Source of the DNA: Collinsella sp.
Lineage (GTDB): Bacteria; Actinomycetota; Coriobacteriia; Coriobacteriales; Coriobacteriaceae
Direction of reading: 5' to 3'
NCBI GenBank assembly: GCA_022728415.1
Contig: JAIJJM010000077.1
Span: 1-8,287, forward strand
DNA length: 8,287 nt
Below, piece after piece: positions 1-4,668 of the stretch (positions are counted from its first letter, which is position 1; every line of letters begins with the position of its first letter). Position numbers and translations under genes: made by a program. The notes below the pieces were generated by a model that worked only from the letters and a program-made list of their open reading frames with translations, did no database searches and was not told the DNA's origin.

Positions 1-93
1 GAGGCGGGGGAGAGCGGGGAGAACTATGTGCTTGCCCCCGATAATCTCGCCAAGTTCGCCGCCGACCTATGCAAGGAATACCAAAAATCTTGA
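1..93 (+). CDS. 3' end of an unidentified plus-strand gene
   Basis: Frame 1 is open from the window edge for 30 codons and ends in TGA at 91-93. The visible C-terminus contains NYVLAPDNLAKFAADLCKEY and looks like an ordinary soluble helix-rich tail. It lies on the same strand as, and 63 bp before, the next gene, which has its own ribosome-binding site. The start and most of the protein are outside the window, so no function can be given. It could also be the tail of an open frame that is not a gene, but its composition and position make a real gene more likely. Confidence 0.55.
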   Translation, partial: EAGESGENYVLAPDNLAKFAADLCKEYQKS

Positions 94-156
94 TACACAG
101 AAAGCCATAGGACTTGTGGCCTTCTGGGAATTAGCAACCATACCCAAGGAGCTATT

Positions 157-501
157 ATGACTGACTTTGACACGCTTTTCGACGCGACCAACAATGAGAG
201 CGGAATCATCGTATTCCCCGACAATGACGTGATTATCGGCAATTGGACGTATTCGGGGCATGGCGTCCCGCGACTCTCCCCGTTCGGTGACGCGCTCGTT
301 TCCACCGGCACCATCGATAAGGCTGAGGATAAAGGCTTAATTAATATCAAGGCTTATCTCGCCGGACTGGATGGTTTCACCATTGTTTATGATCGGAATA
401 ATGATTACTCGCAGATCGAGGATAATGACATGGCGCGATTGTGGGAGATCGTCAACAATGACGAAACCCTACAGGTGCTTGCCCCAGTCGATTGGAACTA
501 G
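157..501 (+). CDS. Small acidic hypothetical protein (114 aa)
   Basis: I do not recognise this protein. The start is well supported: AAGGAG lies at 146-151, five bases before ATG at 157. The product is strongly acidic (about 20 Asp/Glu against 6 Lys/Arg) and has no signal peptide, membrane segment or cysteine cluster. Alternating polar and hydrophobic stretches such as SGIIVFPDNDVIIGNW and GFTIVYD suggest beta strands, so a compact alpha/beta fold is plausible. It stands on the plus strand opposite the large minus-strand operon and is followed by a second acidic protein. Small acidic proteins at phage operon margins are sometimes anti-defence proteins or DNA mimics; that is only an inference here. 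It ends in TAG. Confidence 0.8.
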   Translation: MTDFDTLFDATNNESGIIVFPDNDVIIGNWTYSGHGVPRLSPFGDALVSTGTIDKAEDKGLINIKAYLAGLDGFTIVYDRNNDYSQIEDNDMARLWEIVNNDETLQVLAPVDWN

Positions 502-562
502 CGTCGGCGTGTCCGATGCTAGCATGAAACCACTTCCCTAGTTTTAAGGGCTTCATTGAAAA

Positions 563-672
563 GGCTTCGGCCATGCTTTATCCCAGCTTCACAACTGGGC
601 TTTCACTTTTTTCAAGTGACTTCTATGTATGCGCACGGTTTTCGTGCGCTTGAAAACCACAAGCTAAAGGAG
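563..672 (+). promoter_or_regulatory. Structured leader RNA before the 679 gene, with candidate pseudoknot
   Basis: The 177-bp gap between the two acidic genes holds consecutive dyads: GGC-TTCG-GCC (563-572), CCCAG/CTGGG (582-599), TCACTT/AAGTGA (603-619) and GCGCACG/CGTGCGC (631-649). The loop GTTTT (638-642) of the last hairpin is complementary to AAAAC (653-657), which allows an H-type pseudoknot ending about 10 bases before the AAGGAG of the next gene. A competing stem GGTTTTC/GAAAACC (637-643 with 652-658) is also possible. A TTGAAA hexamer at 556-561 might be a -35 box, but the -10 (TATCCC, 579-584) is poor. It could be a translation-control leader or a small RNA. It matches no riboswitch class I can name with confidence. 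Confidence 0.4.
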
Positions 673-678
673 CGAACA

Positions 679-1029
679 ATGACAATCGCAGTCAATGATT
701 CCACCGGCGATGATATGACGGTGAATCTCGTAGGAGTGATGAATAGTTCAGACTTAAGCTATCTATCCATCTATGATTCAAACACTGGAAGTCCCGTATA
801 CTACTATCCCGACTTCGGTAAATGGCAGTGGCATGTGTCTTTAGCCGAAAAAGAGTCTGACGTAGCGGAACAAGTGAACAACATCTACGGTGAGGACGAG
901 GCGGAATATGAGGCCGCAGCCGACAAACAACTTGAGCCTTATGGGCTGAAGCTGGGCGATTACGTGCCGGAATTACCTTTCACGGTGGACGGATACACCT
1001 ATCCGGCATACAAGCTGGAAGAACTCTGA
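679..1029 (+). CDS. Small acidic hypothetical protein (116 aa)
   Basis: I do not recognise this protein. ATG at 679 is chosen because AAGGAG lies at 667-672, six bases upstream. The frame is open further back to a TTG at 556, but that extension runs through the hairpin-rich leader and has no ribosome-binding site. The product has about 22 Asp/Glu against 5 Lys and no Arg, so its net charge is near -17. An aromatic stretch (SPVYYYPDFGKWQWHV, about residues 38-53) is followed by a very acidic helix (EKESDVAEQVNNIYGEDEAE). There is no signal peptide or membrane helix. It is the last plus-strand gene before the bidirectional terminator. An anti-defence or DNA-mimic role is possible but unsupported beyond charge and context. 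Confidence 0.8.
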   Translation: MTIAVNDSTGDDMTVNLVGVMNSSDLSYLSIYDSNTGSPVYYYPDFGKWQWHVSLAEKESDVAEQVNNIYGEDEAEYEAAADKQLEPYGLKLGDYVPELPFTVDGYTYPAYKLEEL

Positions 1030-1061
1030 TATGAACAATTCATGGCGGAATCGTTAAGACG

Positions 1062-1087
1062 ATAACAGATAATCGATTATTTGTTAT
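1062..1087. repeat. 26-bp near-perfect palindrome
   Basis: The two half-sites, ATAACAGATAATC (1062-1074) and GATTATTTGTTAT (1075-1087), are mutually complementary at 12 of 13 pairs; the exception is G1068 against T1081. The repeat is very AT-rich, has no loop at its centre, and lies in non-coding DNA between the last plus-strand gene and the terminator. Two directly repeated TGATAAC units (1101-1107 and 1108-1114) follow, and their GATAAC core also opens the palindrome at 1061. A dimeric DNA-binding protein site is the simplest reading. A role in recombination or replication is possible. Confidence 0.6.
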
Positions 1088-1100
1088 AGAATGGCGATAC

Positions 1101-1114
1101 TGATAACTGATAAC
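1101..1114 (+). repeat. Tandem TGATAAC repeat
   Basis: Two perfect 7-bp copies of TGATAAC lie side by side, one of them 14 bp and the other 21 bp after the end of the 26-bp palindrome, whose arm carries the same GATAAC word at 1061-1066. The shared word suggests that a single protein recognises the whole cluster. Confidence 0.45.
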
Positions 1115-1140
1115 CATAAACGTGGGCCCGATTATACAAG

Positions 1141-1184
1141 AAAACCCGTGGAACACTCGGAATAGAGTCGTTCCACGGGTTTTT
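1141..1184. terminator. Bidirectional rho-independent terminator
   Basis: AAAACCCGTGGAAC (1141-1154) pairs with GTTCCACGGGTTTT (1170-1183), a 14-bp stem. An inner ACTC/GAGT extension (1155-1158 with 1165-1168) closes a short GGAATA loop, leaving C1169 bulged. TTTTT at 1180-1184 serves the plus strand, and the A-run at 1141-1144 serves as a T-run for the minus strand. The site lies between convergent genes (679-1029 on plus, 1246-1608 on minus), exactly where one hairpin could end both transcripts. Confidence 0.88.
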
Positions 1185-1245
1185 ATATATTGAGACTGTT
1201 AGAAGCCGCCACTGCCTCTCAAGGAAGCACACTAGGGCGGCATTC

Positions 1246-1608
1246 TCATAAGCCAAGCGTAGTGGTCGCCAAACTGACCGCCACGGCCTTGACCACATCG
1301 AACGACGCACTGCCTACGGTGGCGGCTATCCTCTGCTTGGTTTTCGACCACAGGCTATCGGAACGTACCGCGTCCAGAAAATCGTTGCCATCCCAAGTCA
1401 GCGCCCTGACCGAAGCACGGATAGTGCTGCCATTCCATGTGCCGTTGATGTCCGATTCAACCAGTCCCGCGTCGCTCATGATCTTGAAATGGTAGACGAT
1501 GAGTTGCATGGAGTGGGTTTCATCGACGAACACGCTCGCGTCAACCGGTTCCGTAGCGTCCGCGCACGTCTTCAATATCGTGCGCACCAAGTCCATGTCA
1601 CGCTTCAT
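1246..1608 (-). CDS. DUF2513 domain protein
   Basis: The 120-aa product matches my knowledge of the DUF2513 family along its whole length. It opens with MKRDMDL, has a winged-helix-like segment YHFKIMSDAGLVE (39-51), and then the signature LTWDGNDFLDAVRSDSLW (70-87), followed by SFDVVKAVAVSLA (102-114). Members are small phage or prophage proteins of unknown biochemical role; the predicted fold resembles a winged helix, so nucleic-acid binding is plausible but unproven. ATG at 1608 overlaps the upstream gene by 11 nt, and AGGTG lies just before it. It is the last gene of the minus-strand array, ending 62 bp before the bidirectional terminator. The length is normal and the gene appears intact. 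Confidence 0.85.
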   Translation of the reverse strand: MKRDMDLVRTILKTCADATEPVDASVFVDETHSMQLIVYHFKIMSDAGLVESDINGTWNGSTIRASVRALTWDGNDFLDAVRSDSLWSKTKQRIAATVGSASFDVVKAVAVSLATTTLGL

Positions 1609-1864
1609 CGCTCACCTGCCTAACCCGTTCCTGCACGTCTCTTAACTGTTTTTGCAAAGCTGGCGTGAATCCCGCCAAATACTGGGAGACGGTCGCCATA
1701 TGCCATGTCAGATACACGAAGTACGCCTTGAAGCAGTAGATCATGTCTTGTTGTAGTTCCGTGCTGTGAAGGAACAGATCAGGCTGATAGTACACGATCT
1801 TAGCTAGTTCCGTTGTCTTGTCGTTCACGATTCTGAGCTGACTGGGTTGAATCTGCTGGCTCAA
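1598..1864 (-). CDS. Hypothetical phage protein (88 aa), TTG start
   Basis: I do not recognise this protein. The start must be the TTG at 1862-1864: GGAGG lies four bases upstream, and the ATG just before it, in another frame, stops after four codons. The product is soluble and helical; an aromatic middle (QDMIYCFKAYFVYLTWHM) is followed by an amphipathic helix, roughly residues 68-85, that could form a coiled coil. The 3' end overlaps DUF2513 by 11 nt, so the two are probably translated together. Its upstream spacer holds the tandem 20-bp dyad at 1879-1918, which suggests that this gene and DUF2513 may be regulated separately from the rest of the operon. Confidence 0.7.
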   Translation of the reverse strand: MSQQIQPSQLRIVNDKTTELAKIVYYQPDLFLHSTELQQDMIYCFKAYFVYLTWHMATVSQYLAGFTPALQKQLRDVQERVRQVSDEA

Positions 1865-1878
1865 ACGTCCTCCATGTT

Positions 1879-1918
1879 GATAATGAGCATTCTCATGAGA
1901 TAATGAGCGTTCTCATGA
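1879..1918. promoter_or_regulatory. Tandem 20-bp operator-like dyads
   Basis: Two copies of a 20-bp unit lie head to tail (1879-1898 and 1899-1918), differing only at A1889/G1909. Each contains the dyad ATGAG-N4-CTCAT (1883-1896 and 1903-1916), so the dyad centres are exactly 20 bp, about two helical turns, apart. They fill the only substantial spacer in the distal half of the operon and overlap the stop codon of the 1913-2455 gene. This fits a pair of sites for a dimeric repressor on one face of DNA. As RNA they could instead form two small hairpins just before the ribosome-binding site. No convincing promoter is visible. Confidence 0.55.
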
Positions 1919-2455
1919 TTGGCCCTTGGCTTTTCTCGTATAGTATTCCTCGGCAGACAACAGTTCCAGAATCGGAGTCTGCTTACTGGCCTGCAACAAT
2001 TCCTCCCATGTCATCCACGGGTGAAGACCCGCCAGTGTTCCGCACCAAGATGCTTGGTACAGTGCCTTGTCATCGGGTCCGAACAGCCAACTATCACTGT
2101 GGGGAGCATACCGTTTGATGATTCGTCCCCAACCGGTTTGTGACCCAAAACGTATGCGCGCCCAGCATTCGCCCGGCAGTATCGGTTCCACGATACTCGG
2201 ACGCGGCTTCTTCTTAAGTGCGGGACGGGTGGCGTAGGCGAAATCATCCTCATAGACAACGAGAAACATGGAAGCCGGTTCCTTTTCGACTCCCAGCTTC
2301 CATGTGGCGGAAATGCCGACTCCGCCTCCCTCGACCTTAATCATAGAATGCCAATCAGTGCGGGACTTGAACCTGTATGTGTTCGTGCTGCCTTTGACGT
2401 GAATCAAATCGCCGGGCTTCAGGTCATCCCAGCCGACGCGAATCTTCTTGCTCAC
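1913..2455 (-). CDS. Hypothetical phage protein (180 aa)
   Basis: I do not recognise this protein. It starts at GTG 2453-2455 and shares GTGA with the stop of the radical SAM gene; AAGGAGGA lies about seven bases upstream, a very strong site. The product is soluble and rich in tryptophan and aromatic residues. The N-terminal half (WDDLKPGDLIHVKGSTNTYR, then a strand-rich stretch to about residue 75) resembles a small beta-barrel. The C-terminal half is less ordered and ends in a helix with LLSAEEYYTRKAKG. There are no cysteine clusters or membrane segments. Translational coupling to the radical SAM gene suggests the two may be needed together, but nothing in the sequence identifies a partner role. 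Confidence 0.78.
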   Translation of the reverse strand: MSKKIRVGWDDLKPGDLIHVKGSTNTYRFKSRTDWHSMIKVEGGGVGISATWKLGVEKEPASMFLVVYEDDFAYATRPALKKKPRPSIVEPILPGECWARIRFGSQTGWGRIIKRYAPHSDSWLFGPDDKALYQASWCGTLAGLHPWMTWEELLQASKQTPILELLSAEEYYTRKAKGQS

Positions 2456-3150
2456 CTGTGGTCCTCCTTGCCGATATCGCTGAATCGTGTGTAAAGCCGG
2501 TCGTTCACGACATACGTGTTGTAATCATCCTGTTGGATGTACCACCAGCGGTTTTGATGGCCGGCCTTCAAATACTCCTCGCACGTGTGGTCGATAGTGT
2601 TGTCGGGGTTGACCTTCTGCCTGAACGACAATTCATCAACCACGTTGCTATCGGCCACGAGACCGGCTATCCGGTCGATACGCTCCGGCGTGAAATCGGG
2701 GGTGACCACGTACACGACACGTACCTTCTGACGGTCGAACCATTTGCGGGGCAATGCCAACGCCACGTCATCGGACAAGCTCGTGGGACGCATGTGATAC
2801 ACCACGCGGTTGAACCTGATCTGCTGCATGACCTGAGCCACGTTGCGTCCGCATTGGAAGTAGCTGGTGTGCATCTCGGTTTCCGTGAGCCAGTCTCCGG
2901 CCCTGTGTATCGCCTCCCGGTAGAAGGCGACACGTTTCGATGCTTCCGGCTCGCGCATGGGGAACAGGGGGTCTCCGCCGCCGCTGAAGCTCAGGAACCT
3001 CATGGGGTGGCGTTCGCTTTCACGGCTGATGGTCCGCAGCGTGGCCTGCATGTCGGTCACCGGCACGTTCAATCCGGTTTTCCTTACGATGCAGTAGGGG
3101 CATGTCCAATGACAGCCGAAATTCGTGATAACCGAATAATGTCCGTTCAT
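2452..3150 (-). CDS. Radical SAM family protein
   Basis: The 232-aa product carries the radical SAM cluster motif CxxxCxxC near its N-terminus (C13, C17, C20 in NFGCHWTCPYC), which would hold a [4Fe-4S] cluster that cleaves S-adenosylmethionine. SGGGDPLF (56-63) fits the glycine-rich SAM-binding motif at the second strand. No C-terminal SPASM-like cysteine array is present, only C125-region and HTCEEY cysteines, so it is a minimal single-domain enzyme. ATG at 3150 is preferred because GGAG lies seven bases upstream and it shares ATGA with the gene before it; a longer frame to 3228 would overlap that gene by about 80 bp. The substrate is unknown. No queuosine, preQ0 or nrdD partner gene is visible nearby, so those pathways are not supported. 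Confidence 0.85.
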   Translation of the reverse strand: MNGHYSVITNFGCHWTCPYCIVRKTGLNVPVTDMQATLRTISRESERHPMRFLSFSGGGDPLFPMREPEASKRVAFYREAIHRAGDWLTETEMHTSYFQCGRNVAQVMQQIRFNRVVYHMRPTSLSDDVALALPRKWFDRQKVRVVYVVTPDFTPERIDRIAGLVADSNVVDELSFRQKVNPDNTIDHTCEEYLKAGHQNRWWYIQQDDYNTYVVNDRLYTRFSDIGKEDHR

Positions 3151-3638
3151 TGTGTTTCTCCGATCAGTTGTTCCATTTCCGTCACGTTGTCCTGCTTGCG
3201 TTTCAACGCCCTGCAACGACATAGCCACTCGTGTTTACGCAGATAGACGTTGGTTATCCCATCGTTGTCCAACAGTTCGTTGCATGAGCAGACAAGCTGG
3301 GGAATATCCGACTCCAAGTCCGGTTGCACGGTGGGGTTCTCCCCGCAGACAGGGCATTCTGGAACCGGCTCGTCAACCATTGTCCTCAACAGTCTGCAAC
3401 CGGTATTCCACTTCTGAACTTCCCCGTCATTAAACGGTACAAACGAGAAGATGCTCGCGGCATGATTGCACCACTCCGAGAGCAGCCACACGGAGTTTTC
3501 CATACAGTGGTAGCGGTTAATGGTGGTGTCGCATACATACTTCGGTTTGGGTATGCACCCGCAGATAGGGCATGGTACCAATACCGGTGGCTCAGGTTCC
3601 AGCTCCTTCAAGTGCAGCAGTCGTTTCAGCCAGTTCAT
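3147..3638 (-). CDS. Double zinc-ribbon protein, Lar-like
   Basis: The 163-aa product has two zinc-ribbon-like units. The first begins at CPICG (C23, C26) with HC and WC further on (C45, C57) and ends in a tryptophan-asparagine motif, VQKWNTGC (74-81). The second begins at CPVCG (C95, C98) with a VCSC pair (C117, C119). CPxCG, a distal Cys pair and a terminal WN resemble the Lar restriction-alleviation family, whose members modulate type I restriction to protect phage DNA. The match is by motif only, and a tandem arrangement is unusual for that family. ATG at 3638 shares ATGA with the preceding stop, with GAGGA a few bases upstream. It could instead be another class of nucleic-acid-binding zinc protein. 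Confidence 0.7.
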   Translation of the reverse strand: MNWLKRLLHLKELEPEPPVLVPCPICGCIPKPKYVCDTTINRYHCMENSVWLLSEWCNHAASIFSFVPFNDGEVQKWNTGCRLLRTMVDEPVPECPVCGENPTVQPDLESDIPQLVCSCNELLDNDGITNVYLRKHEWLCRCRALKRKQDNVTEMEQLIGETQ

Positions 3639-3892
3639 GCGTTCCTCGATCCCATCGACTCATTGAACGCCTCCTGGAACGCATGGACACCGGCTTTAAC
3701 GGCCTTTTCGATGGAACCGTTGGGCGGCGGCGTCACGGTCACGTGCGCGCGTGGTCGCAGGTCGTCGCCTATTAACACGCTGTCCGGTTCCAGTTCGCCC
3801 ACCACCGGGACTTCCACGGTGAACGTGGCTAATTGAATCGCCTTGGAATACAAGCCCAATTCCACTTCCGTGGTACCAAGATTGATGCTCAT
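3635..3892 (-). CDS. Hypothetical phage protein (85 aa)
   Basis: I do not recognise this protein. It starts at ATG 3892 with AAGGAG eight bases upstream and shares 4-nt overlaps with the genes on both sides, which supports its reality. The first half is rich in beta-prone residues (SKAIQLATFTVEVPVVGELE), followed by RPRAHVTVTPPPNGSIEKAVKAG and a short amphipathic helix. There is no cysteine motif or membrane helix. It follows the antirepressor KilAC segment directly. A 15-bp stretch coding for ELGL is identical to one in the KilAC segment 170 bp upstream. Confidence 0.75.
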   Translation of the reverse strand: MSINLGTTEVELGLYSKAIQLATFTVEVPVVGELEPDSVLIGDDLRPRAHVTVTPPPNGSIEKAVKAGVHAFQEAFNESMGSRNA

Positions 3893-4224
3893 TGGGTAAT
3901 CTCCTTGTGTTCGAGGAACTTATTGACGAAGAACGTCTGACCCTTGCCCGTGACTTTCGGCGTCTTGCTGATGGTCGTATGACCGTCCGAATGAACCACG
4001 GTGGTCTCCTTGATCTCGAACAAGCCCAATTCCATAGATTTCTGCGTGGGCATGTTGCGAGAGCTGCCGGTTTTCATCAGCCATCCGTTGTCCCTCAGCC
4101 ACGCGAACAAGCGAGTGCCGCCAATATCCACGCCATTGCCTTTCAGGACTTTCGCCAAGTCGCCCACAAGGATGCTGGTCTTCGAGGTTTCCACAGCGTC
4201 AGCGAACAATGCCTTGGGACGCAT
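3889..4224 (-). CDS. Antirepressor C-terminal part, KilAC domain (separated by amber codon)
   Basis: The 111-aa product is a KilAC (ANT) domain, the C-terminal half of phage antirepressors. It starts MRPKALFADAV, continues with ILVGDLAKVLKGNGVDIGGTR and the wing-like RLFAWLRDNGWL (38-49), then NMPTQKSMELGLFEIKETT, KTPKVTGKGQ and a final helix. In the family these segments follow a BRO-N domain and short linker in one polypeptide. Here the BRO-N gene ends at TAG 4236-4234 in the same frame, and this ATG is four codons later. ATG 4222-4224 has no convincing ribosome-binding site (only AGG about eight bases upstream); AAGGAG is more than 20 bases away. Separate expression would therefore need reinitiation after the stop. 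It may be non-functional alone. Confidence 0.85.
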   Translation of the reverse strand: MRPKALFADAVETSKTSILVGDLAKVLKGNGVDIGGTRLFAWLRDNGWLMKTGSSRNMPTQKSMELGLFEIKETTVVHSDGHTTISKTPKVTGKGQTFFVNKFLEHKEITQ

Positions 4225-4233
4225 CCGTTCGAC

Positions 4234-4236
4234 CTA
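4234..4236 (-). other. In-frame amber codon splitting the antirepressor
   Basis: The coding strand reads CAA GCA TAG GTC GAA CGG ATG CGT CCC AAG, with one continuous frame on both sides and no other stop between 4668 and 3892. Read through, the frame would give a 259-residue BRO-N plus KilAC protein, about the usual antirepressor length, with the amber at residue 145 in the linker. One base change from CAG (Gln), AAG, GAG or TGG would create it. A recent nonsense mutation, a suppressed codon or a genuine two-gene arrangement are all possible. Confidence 0.85.
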
Positions 4237-4668
4237 TGCTTGGGCCTTCTCCTTTTCCGCCCGCTCCTGTTTGATTTGTGTGGCAAGTCGGATAAGGAAG
4301 TCGGGTTCGGTGACTGCCTTTTCCAAAGTCGATTCGGTCATGTACGCACCATGCCTGCGAATCGATGGCAGCACCTCATGCGTCACCCAGCGTTTGAACT
4401 CGCGAGCCTCGGGCTTGCGGCTGCGTAACACGAGGGAGTACAAGCCGGACTCGGACACGAAAACGGGTGCCTTGCCGCCGTTCTGAGCAATATCCGTACT
4501 ACGGATATTGGTGATTTCACCGGCATCGAGGTATTCCCGAATATGGTTGGTGGCCGTACCGAGAATGGCGCATACGTCCGCTCCAAGGAACCACGGGTTG
4601 CCGTGTTCATCGGTTAGGACACGCACCTGAATGCCGTTGAAGTCAAATGGTTGAATCTGATTGCTCAC
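4234..4668 (-). CDS. Antirepressor N-terminal part, BRO-N domain
   Basis: The 144-aa product has a BRO-N domain, the DNA-binding half of phage antirepressors that inactivate or compete with the prophage repressor. Visible segments are FNGIQVRVLTDEHGNPWFLGADVCAILG (10-37), VSESGLYSLVLRSRKPEAREFKRWVTHEVLPSIRRHGAY (71-109), then the linker helix TESTLEKAVTEPDFLIRLATQIKQERAEKEKAQ. GTG at 4666-4668 is preferred to an ATG at 4719: it shares GTGA with the preceding stop, AGGAG lies seven bases upstream, and the BRO-N family begins near this residue. The protein ends in the middle of the linker at TAG, before the KilAC domain encoded in the same frame. It could still bind DNA but would lack the C-terminal domain. 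Confidence 0.87.
   Translation of the reverse strand: MSNQIQPFDFNGIQVRVLTDEHGNPWFLGADVCAILGTATNHIREYLDAGEITNIRSTDIAQNGGKAPVFVSESGLYSLVLRSRKPEAREFKRWVTHEVLPSIRRHGAYMTESTLEKAVTEPDFLIRLATQIKQERAEKEKAQA

Noticed and set aside
99..125. Hairpin AGAA-A-GCCA/TGGC-C-TTCT as a terminator of the first gene
   Set aside because: The stem has an internal mismatch and is followed by GGGAATTAG rather than a T-run.
631..672. Resemblance of the leader pseudoknot to SAM-II or preQ1 riboswitches
   Set aside because: Hairpin loop length and the conserved core bases of those classes are not present; only the general H-type layout is shared.
556..678. Longer TTG start at 556 for the second acidic gene
   Set aside because: The extension runs through the hairpin leader, has no ribosome-binding site and differs in composition; ATG 679 has a clear AAGGAG.
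1879..1918. Resemblance of GATAATGAGCATTCTCAT to an enterobacterial Fur box
   Set aside because: Only part of the 19-bp consensus matches, the host is likely an actinobacterium with different iron regulators, and no iron-related gene is nearby.
3151..3228. Longer start for the radical SAM gene at 3228
   Set aside because: It would overlap the zinc-ribbon gene by about 80 bp, has no ribosome-binding site and adds residues unlike the family, whereas ATG 3150 has GGAG and an ATGA overlap.
2458..3246. Long plus-strand open frame (262 codons) antisense to the radical SAM gene
   Set aside because: The minus strand carries clear radical SAM motifs, a ribosome-binding site and operon overlaps. The plus frame has no ribosome-binding site and its composition is that of a mirrored high-GC coding strand.
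3892..4486. Overlapping plus-strand open frames antisense to the antirepressor
   Set aside because: The KilAC and BRO-N domains on the minus strand are unmistakable; the plus frames are low-complexity shadows.
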